Positions 26,859 to 36,213 are shown, counted from the first letter of the stretch. The stretch is 64,000 bases of DNA from Lysobacter oculi (GCF_003293695.1 NZ_CP029556.1:2490001-2554000), one strand, 5' to 3'. Made by a program: numbers and translations. Notes: generated by a model not told the origin, from the letters alone.

Positions 26859-28229
26859 TCAGATCCATTGACTCAATGCCATTGCGGGGTAAGTAGCTGG
26901 TATGGGCATGGGGGTTGCAGGATTATGAAAGAAACCCGGTAGGAACAAGATGTCTCGGTCTTCGGTCATGTGAACCAATCCGGCCGCCGTGAAATGTTCG
27001 ACCACGAAGCGGAATTTGTGCGCGCTCAATCCTGACACGTTCTGGGCCTGATTCATGGACAAGATCGTAGTTCGGCACTGCCCCAGGTACGTGCGTAAGA
27101 GCTGGTGGGCGGCCACCGCCTCGTCAACCCGGCGGGTCAAGATCTTTGAAGTGGGTTGGCTCGCTTCTGCCATCAACTGAAAGACCTTGTTGGTCTCACC
27201 AATGGACCAAACAACGATTTGCCATGCCGATTCCAGCGCATACGCGGTGATTGGCGGAAACGGGTCGTCAATTCTGTAGCCAGCACGAAGACGCTCGATG
27301 GTTACGGCTACGACATGGATCGCCGACGCAATGCGCCAGCTCTTCTCGGCGACACGTGGCGCCGGATTCTGCCGAAACGGACTATCGAGAGACGACGCGA
27401 TCTGCCGCCATAGCGATGTCGCCGTTTCGTCGAATTCCAAAACCTCGCGTGAGTACGTCCCGGCAAGCAACCTGCTTAGGCCGCGTTTTAGCAGCGCAAG
27501 CAGCACTTGGTGAAGAATACTCAATGCTGGCGTCTGAATCTCCACGGGTCTTCGGCTGGTGTTCGGTCCAGCGATCCCGTATATCACTCGATCCATTAGA
27601 CCGATAGCCTTCTCCGAGGCACCGCGGCGGCGCAGATGGTCCATGTAAATCACAGGTTGAACCAGTAGGCAGATCCCCAGCGTTGGATGGAGCGCGCGCA
27701 GGACCTTGTTGGAGGTGAGGCGCTTGGTCATTCGGCTCGGCGAGTCGAAGAACTCATTGACAAGGCCCGGGTTGCGCATGATTGACCCCTTGAGAAACGT
27801 CTCCGCATCAAGGTTGATCAGGGCTACCTGTTTCGACGTACCGCTCAGGGCCTCAAAAATGGCCGGCCAGGAAGCCTCGTTGACGAGCACTTCAGACAGA
27901 TCTTGGGGCAGGTTGGCGATACCGCGCCCTCGCAGCTCCTCTATGTATAGGTCGAACTCCAGGATGGGCTTGAAAATCGCTTTGTATGCCCGCCCCTTGC
28001 CAGATTGTTTCTCAGCAATACCCATGCAATAAATCTGGGTAGAGATGACTTCGCCGTCGGTTGGCGCTGTGACTGCGAAATCGCGTGCTGAGATGGTTAG
28101 GGCAGACAGCCCCAATAGCATCACGATTTCGGGCGGGGCTGCTGTGAGAATGCAGGCTTCTTGCAAGGCATCGCGGATTGCTGATGGCAGCGCATTAAAA
28201 GGAAAAGCAGGGTTTTCATACAAGATCAC
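26859..28229 (-). CDS. DUF3987-type (YfjI-like) mobile-element protein
   Basis: A 456-aa protein. The start MILYENPAFPFNALPSAIRD and the segment MGIAEKQSGKGRAYKAIFKP follow the DUF3987 pattern, in which a P-loop-like loop (here SGKGR) follows a strand. DUF3987 proteins are related to primase/helicase-type ATPases of prophages and P4-like elements. A helicase/replication role is inference, as no full Walker B could be assigned. It is the outermost gene of the element on this side, divergent from the Gp2-like gene. Its composition is richer in A and T than the core genes. Confidence 0.65.
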   Translation of the reverse strand: MILYENPAFPFNALPSAIRDALQEACILTAAPPEIVMLLGLSALTISARDFAVTAPTDGEVISTQIYCMGIAEKQSGKGRAYKAIFKPILEFDLYIEELRGRGIANLPQDLSEVLVNEASWPAIFEALSGTSKQVALINLDAETFLKGSIMRNPGLVNEFFDSPSRMTKRLTSNKVLRALHPTLGICLLVQPVIYMDHLRRRGASEKAIGLMDRVIYGIAGPNTSRRPVEIQTPALSILHQVLLALLKRGLSRLLAGTYSREVLEFDETATSLWRQIASSLDSPFRQNPAPRVAEKSWRIASAIHVVAVTIERLRAGYRIDDPFPPITAYALESAWQIVVWSIGETNKVFQLMAEASQPTSKILTRRVDEAVAAHQLLRTYLGQCRTTILSMNQAQNVSGLSAHKFRFVVEHFTAAGLVHMTEDRDILFLPGFFHNPATPMPIPATYPAMALSQWI

Positions 28230-28849
28230 TTGACGCCTCCGTGGAAGTTGACAGAGCGACCACGCGATTTTTCGTGGTGCCCTGCTGTAAGTCTGCCGGA
28301 CGTCGCACTATTGAAGATGGTAAATAAAGACGAGTTTGATTGCGAATAGTGCCTGTTTGCAGTTGCCAAATGATGCGGAACGCATATTTGTCGCTCCGAG
28401 CGATTTTTTTTTCTTGTGTCGAGTTGGCGCAACTACCTGATTGGTGAGGGTTGATCAAAAATAAAAATTTTGTGGCAATTAGGTGCTTGAGAAGTTGCAC
28501 TTTTTTTCCTGAAACTCCCACGTTTCCGAGCTGGACGTTGCCGTACTCGTGGTGCACCTTGTTTCGCATCAACACGATCGAGGAGGTGATGACTTGCTGC
28601 CGTTTGAATGTGGCGGCACGAGGTGTTTGCAGTCTTGGCTGCGATTTCAAAACACATAAAAAGTACGTTAATTCGACATGCAATTCGAGCAGCATATTTA
28701 GGAAAACTCAACCAGTTTTCAGTGTTTTTGTGGTCTACGAATCAGATCTCACTCAAACGAATTCCGGTATGTGCCTATAAGCTTTTAGGGGGGCTCTAGA
28801 TACGTTCAATTGTAGTGGTGGGTTCCAGCGCAATCGAAGGAGTTGAAAT
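28230..28849. other. AT-rich divergent intergenic region of the element
   Basis: This 620-bp stretch is clearly richer in A and T than the rest of the window (for example the T-runs near 28407-28412 and 28500-28507). Open frames at 28216-28695 (minus) and 28451-28780 (plus) have no ribosome sites, no motifs and unlikely composition, so they are not called. Placed between a Rep-like gene and a DUF3987 gene, it is a natural place for a replication origin or divergent promoters; no iterons were recognised. Confidence 0.45.
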
Positions 28850-30073
28850 ATGGAATCGATGGTTAAAAAGGGCAGGAAAATGACACTAGCCGACAGTGAT
28901 ACGTTGACGCGACATCTCATTCGCTATCCGAATGGGACGTCGGACATGGTCAAAGAAGTCGGACGTGTGCGTCGAATGCACGTGTTCATGAAACACATGC
29001 AGGAAGCGGTCGAGAGTGTGGCTAAGGGAGGTGACGATCCATTTAGTAACCACATCGTCGGTGGTCAAGTGGTTCGCCGGCTGACCCCGCAGGGCAGGGC
29101 TTTCTGGCGTTCGGTGGTCCATGCGGATTCTGAACTGTTGGAACTTTGCGAAGGTAGACGCCTCAATCCTTGGTTGCGCTTGGGTGTCCATGTCGCGCGC
29201 AAGTGGGGACCCCGTCTACGCGGATATACGACGCATGCTGACACGGATGCGCTTTTGGTTCCCGGGCTGCCGAAGCTTCTTGCACGTCAGTTTCGTCTAA
29301 TTAGGTACGTGGTCTCAAGAAAGGCATTCCAAGATGAGCTCAAAGGTCTGACGCGCGTTGCCCGCGACATGTATGCGAGTTGTGCGGAGTTGATGCTGAA
29401 AGTGCTAGCAGTGCATTCCCGTCTACTTAGCATGCGCATCGATCTGTACTTCGAAGCGGACGCAAAGTTGATTAGCGAGTCCAAAGCTGCTCGATTAGCG
29501 ATTGACAAGTTCGTTCGCGAACTTGGTCGAGACAACATAATCGATGATGTGCTCGCCTACATTGTCGTCCGAGAGGATGGCCTAGATCGTTGCATCCACT
29601 ACCACGTTTGGGTCGCAGTCGATGGCCACAAGCATCGCGACGGCTTCCACCTAACCGAGAAGCTAGGCAAGTACTGGATCGACAGGTGCATCGGTTCACC
29701 GGTGCTCGGATCGACTAAAAATTGCTGGGAACGTCGAGCGGAGTATGAGCACAATTCACTCGGGCTGTTGGGCCCAGGGGACGAAGAGATGCTGCGAGGT
29801 CTGCGTAAGGCGATAGCATACATGTGTAAGCTCGGGAAGATGCCGCACCTGTACGTGAAAAAGAACATGGGCCGGAACCTGCGTAAGAGCCAGCCGCCCC
29901 GCGGTCAGCGGGGAAACCCAAAGCGCGGAGCGCCGAGGAAGGCTGGAAATGATGTGTCGGTAGCGCGCCGGGTACTGCTTGGTGATCTGGCTGCTCTGAA
30001 GCACGCCCGCAGGGAGGCCGAGCTGCTGCCTCAGGATAGGCGGGCTGCAGGAGTCGGCGCAAAGGCAGCGTAG
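28850..30073 (+). CDS. Inovirus-Gp2-like (rolling-circle replication type) protein
   Basis: A 407-aa product from the ATG at 28850 (MESMVKKGRKMTL), preceded by AAGGAG. The C-terminal half carries LDRCIHYHVWVAVDGHKHRD, with an H-Y-H arrangement like the metal site of HUH nucleases, then EYEHNSLGLLGPGDEEMLRGLRKAIAYMCKLGK, close to the inovirus Gp2 family. Such proteins are related to filamentous-phage replication proteins and occur in small integrative elements. The tail from about 340 is strongly basic (PPRGQRGNPKRGAPRK) and may bind DNA. No neighbouring inovirus coat or ZOT genes are visible. Confidence 0.7.
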   Translation: MESMVKKGRKMTLADSDTLTRHLIRYPNGTSDMVKEVGRVRRMHVFMKHMQEAVESVAKGGDDPFSNHIVGGQVVRRLTPQGRAFWRSVVHADSELLELCEGRRLNPWLRLGVHVARKWGPRLRGYTTHADTDALLVPGLPKLLARQFRLIRYVVSRKAFQDELKGLTRVARDMYASCAELMLKVLAVHSRLLSMRIDLYFEADAKLISESKAARLAIDKFVRELGRDNIIDDVLAYIVVREDGLDRCIHYHVWVAVDGHKHRDGFHLTEKLGKYWIDRCIGSPVLGSTKNCWERRAEYEHNSLGLLGPGDEEMLRGLRKAIAYMCKLGKMPHLYVKKNMGRNLRKSQPPRGQRGNPKRGAPRKAGNDVSVARRVLLGDLAALKHARREAELLPQDRRAAGVGAKAA

Positions 30074-30198
30074 TGCGGTTAGTGGGGTAGGCAGCCCAAC
30101 CTCGGCTGCCCAGTCCTTCTCGTGCCGCGGCGACGTCCCCCCGGTTTTGAGTAGCACAGCGATTTGGAGTCCAATTCCCAACGAGAAGGAGATTGGAC

Positions 30199-30462
30199 GT
30201 GAAGAAGCGCTTTTCCGAAGAACAGATCATTGGCTTTCTGCGTGAGGCCGACGCGGGCATGCCGATCAAGGAGCTGTGCCGCCGGCACGGTTTCAGCGAA
30301 GCCTCGTACTACCTGTGGCGCAGCAAGTTCGGCGGCATGACCGTGTCGGACGCGAAGCGGCTGAAGGAACTGGAGGCGGAGAACACCCGGCTGAAGAAGC
30401 TGCTGGCCGAGCAGATGTTCGAGAACGACGTCATCAAGGACGTTCTTCGAAAAAAGTCGTAA
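30199..30462 (+). CDS. IS3-family OrfA (helix-turn-helix part), copy 1
   Basis: An 87-aa product from the GTG at 30199, with AAGGAG 8 bases upstream (the TTG at 30193 is less likely). The N-terminal helix-turn-helix ([20 protein letters not shown], then [15 protein letters not shown]) binds the IS ends. A leucine-zipper-like coiled coil follows ([20 protein letters not shown]). It ends shortly after the slippery run, and its product acts as regulator/partner of the full transposase. Confidence 0.9.
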   Translation: MKKRFSEEQIIGFLREADAGMPIKELCRRHGFSEASYYLWRSKFGGMTVSDAKRLKELEAENTRLKKLLAEQMFENDVIKDVLRKKS

Positions 30463-31289
30463 CCGCACCGGCGCGGCGTGCGCTGGTGCGGGATCTGGTC
30501 GCCAAGGGATTGAGCGAGCGACGGGCCTTGGCGGCCGTCCGCATGAGCGCCAGCGCGTTGCGCTACGCGCCACGGCCGGACGGCAATGTCGAGTTGCGCG
30601 AGCGCATCCAGGCGCTGGCACAGCGGCACAAGCGCTATGGCGTGGGGATGATCCATCTCAAGCTGAGGCAAGCGGGGATGCTCGTGAACTACAAGCGCGT
30701 GGAACGGCTGTACCAGGAAGCACGGCTGCAGGTGCGGCGGCGCAAGCGGAAGAAGGTGCCGGTGGGCGAGCGGCAGCCGCTGCTGCGACCGACCGCGGCC
30801 AATCAGGTGTGGTCGATGGACTTCGTGTTCGACCGCACCGGCGAAGGTTGCGTGCTCAAGTGCCTGACGATCGTCGACGACGCCACGCACGAGGCCGTCG
30901 CCATAGAAGTCGAGCGCGCGATCTCCGGCCAGATGCTCACGCGCGTGCTCGATCGCCTGGCGCTCAGTCGCGGCTTGCCGCGGGTGATCCGCACCGACAA
31001 CGGCAAGGAGTTCTGCGGCAAGGCGATGGTCGAGTGGGCGCACGGGCGCGGCGTGGATCTGCGCCTCATCGAGCCTGGCAAGCCAAACCAGAACGCCTAC
31101 GTCGAGTCGTTCAACGGCCGGCTGCGCGACGAATGTCTCAACGAGCACTGGTTCACAAGCCTGCTGCAGGCGCGGACGGTCATCGAAATCTGGCGCAGGG
31201 AATACAACGAGGAAAGACCGAAGAAGGCACTTGGCGGGCTGACGCCCGCCGCCTACGCAAAGCAATTGGCAGAAGCTCAGCTACAGTAA
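30199..31289 (+). CDS. IS3-family transposase OrfAB by -1 frameshifting, copy 1
   Basis: The second frame overlaps the end of OrfA. A -1 slip on A-AAA-AAG at 30450-30456 joins VLRKK to [18 protein letters not shown]. The OrfB part has the HTH-21 region ([18 protein letters not shown]) and the DDE integrase core: [10 protein letters not shown] (first D), [11 protein letters not shown] (second D) and [21 protein letters not shown] (E). All catalytic residues are present. The product catalyses copy-out/paste-in transposition through a circle intermediate, as known for IS3 elements. Confidence 0.9.
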
Positions 31290-31370
31290 CCCCGGACTCC
31301 AAATGGTTCCGCTACTGAAAGCGGGGGGACGTCGGCGGCATACGCAATAGGAAGCGTGCCGAAGTAGCGA

Positions 31371-31399
31371 AAAAAAACCGCCTACCTTTCGGTAGGCGG
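31371..31399 (-). terminator. Rho-independent terminator of the 31416-32099 gene
   Basis: Read on the minus strand: CCGCCTACC, loop GAAA, GGTAGGCGG, then eight T. It begins 17 bases after the stop codon at 31416. Confidence 0.88.
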
Positions 31400-31415
31400 T
31401 ATTGTCAATCGACTA

Positions 31416-32099
31416 TTAGAAGTCGTACTTAAACTTGCGAGGCCGCCAGTACAGGATCGTGCGAACGGCATCAATCTCGGACTGACAAAAGTTCAAGCCT
31501 GACATCTTCGTGATCAGCGCAGAGTTGGGAGGCGGATGGATGCGGTCAAGCGTATCAAGCTTTGCCACGCCGGCCCACCATTCAAGAACGACGCAAAAGG
31601 CACAGAACGCCATGGTTTGTCGTTGTAGTTCAGGGTATCGGCCACGAATGTCATCGACCTCAGTACCAAATCGCCGTTTGCTGTTGGCGCCATGCCCTTT
31701 ATGAAGGCACAGCTTGCGAACTTGGGCCTGAACATACTTTTTGGCGAAGGGGTTCATGAGTTGGCCGCGTTGTCGCTCTTGGCTGTTTTCCGAAAACAGT
31801 GCGTTGAGGTTCTCCCCTGCAAGAACGGTCTCCAGCAGAGCGAAAGCCGCAGGTGCCATCGAGTTCAGAGGGGCCAACATTCGCGTGAGTGGCGATTGCC
31901 TGTCGCAGTCGGAGCGATCTGTAATCAACATTGGCGTTACGAGCCGGGTGTACACCGACAAATTGTTGGGCACGGCCGAAGACACCGCGGGCTGGGTCGC
32001 GAGCTTGTAGAAAGGGCTGGAGTTGGCCAGCGTTAGACGTGGCGGGGAAACATCGGTCGGACTCGCAGTTCTGATGGTGTATTGAAGGTGATCGTTCAT
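31416..32099 (-). CDS. Hypothetical element protein, 227 aa
   Basis: Translation is taken from the ATG at 32099 (MNDHLQYTIRTASPTDVS); the frame continues upstream to 32168 without a better site. No signal peptide or membrane helix is present. A basic middle part (KKYVQAQVRKLCLHKGHGANSKRRF) and a C-terminal Cys/Trp-containing segment (FCAFCVVLEWWAGVAKLDTLDRI) are visible, but no family is recognised. It lies 79 bp downstream of the AlpA-like gene on the same strand and ends in a strong terminator, so it probably belongs to the regulator's transcript. Confidence 0.55.
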   Translation of the reverse strand: MNDHLQYTIRTASPTDVSPPRLTLANSSPFYKLATQPAVSSAVPNNLSVYTRLVTPMLITDRSDCDRQSPLTRMLAPLNSMAPAAFALLETVLAGENLNALFSENSQERQRGQLMNPFAKKYVQAQVRKLCLHKGHGANSKRRFGTEVDDIRGRYPELQRQTMAFCAFCVVLEWWAGVAKLDTLDRIHPPPNSALITKMSGLNFCQSEIDAVRTILYWRPRKFKYDF

Positions 32100-32178
32100 G
32101 ATTGGACTCGGGAGGTTCGGATAATTCGTCGAGCAAGGAATTGATGAGGCATTGGCGGAAAGGCCCATTTGTCCGGAT

Positions 32179-32460
32179 TTACTTCCCTGAAACCCCTGAG
32201 CCTTCCCTTGCTGACATCAGATCCAAAATGAACTGGTCAATTTCATGCTCGATGAAGCCGACCGACGAGCCCAGCCGCACTGGCTTGGGGAAGAGGGAGT
32301 TGTAACTTTTCGATTTGGGGTTGAGCCAGTTGTAGAGCGTGCTTCGTCCTATCTTGAGTCGATGGGCGGTTTCAGATACGGGAATAATCCGCAATGAGGT
32401 CAGGGAGGTTTGTTCCACTTTCGTGTCCGTTGTTAAGGGACGCAAAATATCCGCGACCAC
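32179..32460 (-). CDS. AlpA-type helix-turn-helix regulator
   Basis: A 93-aa product with a GTG start at 32460 (MVADILRPLTTDTKVEQ); a shorter start cannot be excluded. The core IPVSETAHRLKIGRSTLYNW is a MerR/AlpA-like winged helix-turn-helix. PKPVRLGSSVGFIEHEIDQF matches the second half of the AlpA family (phage P4-type transcriptional regulators). AlpA proteins activate the integrase/excisionase of their element. Its position beside a P4-type integrase fits this. Confidence 0.8.
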   Translation of the reverse strand: MVADILRPLTTDTKVEQTSLTSLRIIPVSETAHRLKIGRSTLYNWLNPKSKSYNSLFPKPVRLGSSVGFIEHEIDQFILDLMSAREGSGVSGK

Positions 32461-33186
32461 GGCCGTTTGATCGAACAGTCTGCTAGCAGATGGCTTGACA
32501 GGAGTTGGATAATGTGCAAGCCGCCCTAGCTATCGTTTCCTTGAGCAGACCTGAAGGGCGCGAAAGCGCTTCGTACGTCTGGATAAGGTGACCGGGAACC
32601 GGCCCAGTGCAAAAGCGTTTTGCGAAAGCGGTCGAATGGCACATCTGTGTCGTCTTGCGTGTCCTCACTAGTTTTCTTCTTAGAACTTCGGGTTTGGAAT
32701 TCCAGTAATGCGCGCGCATACTTTTCGCTGGTCTTGAGCTTCTCGATGACAAGATCAACTGCAGCGCTTAGGGTCTTATTAGTTCCATCTTTGGGAATTT
32801 CAGGTATGAGCTCCAGCACAGCCATTCGAATCTCGTGGCTCTTACGGGAGCCTTTGTTGCGTGCGCGATCCCTACTCGCTTCCTGCATGGTTCGAGACGA
32901 TGAATTCGATCCCAAGTGGTAGAAAGCTTGCGTCAACGATGCCCAGGCTGCGTCCAATTGACTCAGTGCTTTGTAATTCTTTGCCTCATTGAAGAAGAGT
33001 GCTGAAAAGAGAAGTCCTTGATAAAAAAACGGTGTTTCCTTCCCCCATGTGTCAGGCTTGTAATCGCTGAGCAGGATCATGGCGTCGGACGCGCGCCGCG
33101 GTTTGAATTCGGTCCGAAAGGATTCTCTGGTGAAAGCGAATGCGTCTACATCTCCGACGTCCCCCCGCTTTCAGTAGCGGGGCGAT

Positions 33187-34286
33187 TTAGAGTCCGGGGT
33201 TGATGGTAGTGGATGCCAGTTGTTTTGCGTAGGCGCTCGGTGTCAGTCCGCCCAATGCCTTCTTCGGCCGATCCTCGTTGTATTCCCGGCGCCAGGTTCC
33301 GATGACGGTCCGGGCGTGCAGCAGGTGGGTGAACCAGTGTTCGTTGAGGCACTCGTCGCGCAGGCGCCCGTTGAAGGATTCGACGTAGGCGTTCTGGTTC
33401 GGCTTGCCGGGTTGGATCAGGCGCAGTTGCACGCCGCGCTCGTACGCCCAGGTGACCATAGCCTTGCCGCAGAACTCCTTGCCGTTGTCGGTGCGGATCA
33501 CCTGCGGTAGGCCGCGGGTGAGCGCCAGACGGTCGAGCACGCGCGTCACGCCCAGTCCGGAGATCGCGCGCTCGACCTCGATCACGATGGCCTCGTGGGT
33601 GGCGTCGTCGACGATCGTCAGGCACTTGATGACCCGACCTTCGGCGGTGCGGTCGAACACGAAGTCCATCGACCACACCTGATTGGCCGCCAGCGGCCGG
33701 ATCAGCGGCTGGCGCTCGCCCGGCAACACCTTCTTGCGCTTGCGGCGCCGCACCTGCAGCTTCGCCTCCTGGTACAGCCGTTCAACGCGCTTGTAGTTCA
33801 CGAGCAGCCCCGCTTGCCTGAGCTTGAGGTGGATCATCCCGACGCCGTAGCGCTTGTGCCGCCGCGCCAGCGCCAAGATCCGCGCCCGCAGCTCGACGTT
33901 GCGGTCCGGACGCGGCGCATAGCGGTAGGCGCTGGCGCTCATGCGCACCACCGCCAGCGATCGTCGCTCGCTCAGCCCCTTGTCCACCAGATGCCGCACC
34001 AGCTCGCGTCGAGCCGGTGCGGTCACCACTTTTTTCGCAGGGCGTCCTTGATCACGTCGTTCTCGAACATCTGCTCGGCCAGCAGCTTCTTCAGCCGGGT
34101 GTTCTCCGCCTCCAGCTCCTTGAGGCGCTTGGCGTCGGGCACGCTCATGCCGCCGAACTTGCTGCGCCACAGGTAATACGAGGCTTCGCTGAAGCCGTGC
34201 CGGCGGCACAGGTCCTTGACCGGCAGGCCGGCCTCGGCCTCACGCAGGAAGCCGATGATCTGTTCTTCGGTAAAACGCTTCTTCAC
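33187..34286 (-). CDS. IS3-family transposase OrfAB by -1 frameshifting, copy 2
   Basis: The -1 shift on A-AAA-AAG (34035 to 34029) joins ALRKK to [15 protein letters not shown]. The DDE core is complete: [35 protein letters not shown]. The tail differs from copy 1 ([10 protein letters not shown] versus LAEAQLQ). It is probably still functional. Confidence 0.88.
34023..34286 (-). CDS. IS3-family OrfA, copy 2
   Basis: GTG start at 34286 with AAGGAG upstream; 87 aa. The same helix-turn-helix ([20 protein letters not shown]) and coiled-coil layout as copy 1 is present. It ends at TGA 34023-34025 just after the slippery A6G run. Confidence 0.88.
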   Translation of the reverse strand: MKKRFTEEQIIGFLREAEAGLPVKDLCRRHGFSEASYYLWRSKFGGMSVPDAKRLKELEAENTRLKKLLAEQMFENDVIKDALRKKW

Positions 34287-34763
34287 GTCCAATCTCCTTG
34301 TCGTTGGGGATTGGACTCCAGATCGCGGCGCTACTCAAAGGTGGGGGGACGTCGTCTCCATCATTCATCCTTGAGCGCTCGACCAATTGTTTTTGAGTGG
34401 ATAAGAATGATCGAAGTTCGGGGTACAGCCGAAGCGCAGAAGCTTCGTGTTCTGATTGAGACAGGGTTTCTAACTGTTCGATCTGTTCATTCGAAAATAT
34501 TTGCACGCTTTTGAGGTCGTTTGGTTCCAATTGGGCAAGAATGTTGCGAGTTTGTTCAAAGTCTCGCGCCTCTTTTTCCCAGTCCATATAGCCTTCCGCT
34601 ACCGTCCAGAGTCGTTTCAAATTGAAAGACGGCATGGATCTTTTTTCGGCTTGTTCATGCCAAAGCCTTTCGCCCAAATCCAACAGTTCAGTTAGTGAAG
34701 GCGTGGAAGAGAAATGTGTGTAACTCGGCATGAATTCCGTTCCTGGACGACGATGCAGCGGGA

Positions 34764-35993
34764 CTAGGAATTTTGAGACGACTGCGGATTTTTCAGCTCG
34801 TCAAGGTAATCCGCCCAAGCCTGCATCATGTTTCGGCGTTCGGGCAGATACTTGGCTAAGTTGTAGACCCCCTCGGTGCCACCGATTTCATGGGACAACT
34901 GGGCTTCGACAGCTTCTCTTGACCAACCCTGTTCACGTAGCAAAGTCGATGCCATGTGGCGGAAGCCGTGTCCAACAATCTTCCCTTTAAAGCCGATACG
35001 CGCGATGGCAGCATTGATTGCGCCGTCACTCATGTTGCGCCGCGGATCTCGCGCGCCAGGGAACAAGTACTTGCCTCTTCCGGTTACGAGGTGAAGCTCG
35101 CGCAAGATTTCGACCGCCTGTCTGCTAAGCGGGATGACATGCGAAGGAGTGTCAGGTGACTCCTTGGCGGCTCTGCGGAGTTTGCGGTTGATCGGTGGGA
35201 CGACGTACTGCGGATCCTCACTGTCAAGGTTGATTTGAGACCATTCCGCCATTCGGATTTCGCCTGGCCGGCAAAACCAGAGTGGGGCAAGTTTGAGTGC
35301 ACAGGCGACAGGGAAAGAGCCCTCAAAACCGTCGATGCACCGAAGCAACTGCCCGATTGTGTCTGGGTCAGTGATAGTGGGGTGTCGTTGCTTGCGGCGG
35401 CTTGGGAGAACTGCGCTCAGATCCGCAGCGGGGTCCCGTGCGGCTCGCTCGGTCGCGATTGCAAATTTGAACACGCGGCTCAACTGAAACCGCAGTCGGT
35501 GAGCTTGTTCGAGATGATTGGCCCTGACTAGGCGATCGATGAGGGGGCGAATATCCATGACACCCAAATCGGCAATTGGACGACCACCGATGTAAGGCGT
35601 TGCATGATTTTCAATGCGGGCCTGTTCTTTCAGGAACTGTTTCTCGGTCCACTCATGCTCTTTGACTGCCAGCCATTCTCTAGCTATACGTTCGAAGCTA
35701 TTGGCTGCTCGGTCAGACCCGGTGAGCTTTTCGGCGCGACGGTGGGCGCTGGGGTCAATTCCCGCTTCGAGTCGACTTCTTGCTTCATCCCGGCGCTGGC
35801 GAGCATCTTTGAGACCGGTTGCCGGGTACGACCCCAATGCAAGCCGCCGTTCTTTGCCGGCAAATCTGAACTTCCAGCGCCAGAGTTTGCTGCCCGATGG
35901 CGTGATCTCCAAGTAAAGCCCACCGGTGTCGTAGATGCGCTTTGTTTTAGCGTCTGGTTTCGCCTGTCGGATCACTACTTCAGTGAGGGGCAT
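34764..35993 (-). CDS. P4-type tyrosine recombinase (integrase)
   Basis: A 409-aa product from the ATG at 35993 (MPLTEVVIRQAKPDAKTK). The N-terminal arm-binding domain is of the DUF4102 type (RIYDTGGLYLEITPSGSKLWRWKFRF). The core has the first catalytic Arg in WFCRPGEIRMAEW, the H-x-x-R box in GHGFRHMASTLL, and the nucleophile Tyr in GGTEGVYNLAKYLPER. All are present, so it should be active. It lies 220 bp from a tRNA-Met gene, the usual target class of this family, and marks the right end of an integrated element. Confidence 0.93.
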   Translation of the reverse strand: MPLTEVVIRQAKPDAKTKRIYDTGGLYLEITPSGSKLWRWKFRFAGKERRLALGSYPATGLKDARQRRDEARSRLEAGIDPSAHRRAEKLTGSDRAANSFERIAREWLAVKEHEWTEKQFLKEQARIENHATPYIGGRPIADLGVMDIRPLIDRLVRANHLEQAHRLRFQLSRVFKFAIATERAARDPAADLSAVLPSRRKQRHPTITDPDTIGQLLRCIDGFEGSFPVACALKLAPLWFCRPGEIRMAEWSQINLDSEDPQYVVPPINRKLRRAAKESPDTPSHVIPLSRQAVEILRELHLVTGRGKYLFPGARDPRRNMSDGAINAAIARIGFKGKIVGHGFRHMASTLLREQGWSREAVEAQLSHEIGGTEGVYNLAKYLPERRNMMQAWADYLDELKNPQSSQNS

Positions 35994-36009
35994 CCATACT
36001 TCCTTTGAT

Positions 36010-36057
36010 GGGGGCATGCGAGATCGGCGTGCCCCTTATGCCCCCGAATATGCCCCC
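36010..36057. promoter_or_regulatory. Octamer repeat cluster upstream of the integrase
   Basis: ATGCCCCC occurs at 36038-36045 and 36050-36057 (12-bp period), and its exact reverse complement at 36010-36017. The cluster starts 17 bp before the integrase start codon. It fits arm-type binding sites or an operator for self-control of the integrase promoter; this is inference from position. Confidence 0.5.
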
Positions 36058-36130
36058 AAAAATCGTGGATGGCAATGGATCCAGATGAGTCCAATTGAGC
36101 CTGTCTTCAAAGGAAATACCGATTCAGGCA

Positions 36131-36163
36131 TAAAAAAAGCCGCTGATTTCAGCGGCTTTTGAT
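36131..36163. terminator. Bidirectional terminator between tRNA-Met and integrase
   Basis: A GCCGCTGA/TCAGCGGC stem with A7 on one side and T4 on the other. On the minus strand it ends the tRNA-Met transcript before the integrase. Confidence 0.8.
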
Positions 36164-36213
36164 CACATCTGGCTTTCTCTGGACTTGTTTGGATGCTTTG
36201 CCAGATTTTAGTG

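Larger units (their letters stand above)
30131..31334 (+). mobile_element. IS3-family (IS407-like) insertion sequence, copy 1
   Basis: 1204 bp with terminal inverted repeats CGACGTCCCCCC (30131) and GGGGGGACGTCG (ending 31334). It is flanked by a perfect 4-bp target duplication GCGG (30127-30130 and 31335-31338). Both reading frames and the frameshift site are intact, so it may be active. It lies downstream of the Gp2-like gene and does not break any recognisable gene. A related, diverged copy lies at 33155-34354 in the opposite orientation. Confidence 0.92.
33155..34354 (-). mobile_element. IS3-family (IS407-like) insertion sequence, copy 2
   Basis: 1200 bp, minus orientation, ends CGACGTCCCCCC (33155) and GGGGGGACGTCG (ending 34354). 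It is flanked by the 4-bp duplication TCTC (33151-33154 and 34355-34358). Related to copy 1 but clearly diverged throughout (for example [10 protein letters not shown] versus [10 protein letters not shown] in OrfA), so the two arrived independently and not by local duplication. It interrupts the 333-aa gene. Confidence 0.93.
32526..34731 (-). pseudogene. Hypothetical element gene (333 aa) interrupted by IS copy 2
   Basis: The 5' part runs from the ATG at 34731 (MPSYTHFSSTPSLTELLDLG) to 34355, and the 3' part from 33150 to 32526 (TRESFRTEFKPRRASDAMIL through to the end). Removing the IS and one TCTC duplicate joins RSRMNDG-D-VDAFAFTRESF exactly in frame and gives 334 codons including stop. The product is soluble and helical, with many Glu/Lys and no recognised domain. 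The late region has KGSRKSHEIRMAVLELIPEI. It lies between the AlpA-like and integrase genes; its function in the element is unknown. Confidence 0.85.

Noticed and set aside
28216..28695. 159-aa minus-strand and 109-aa plus-strand frames in the AT-rich region
   Set aside because: They overlap one another or neighbours, have no ribosome sites and no motif; AT-rich DNA with few stops by chance.
30131..34354. Composite transposon formed by the two IS copies
   Set aside because: Each IS has its own 4-bp target duplication and the copies differ in sequence, so they inserted separately.
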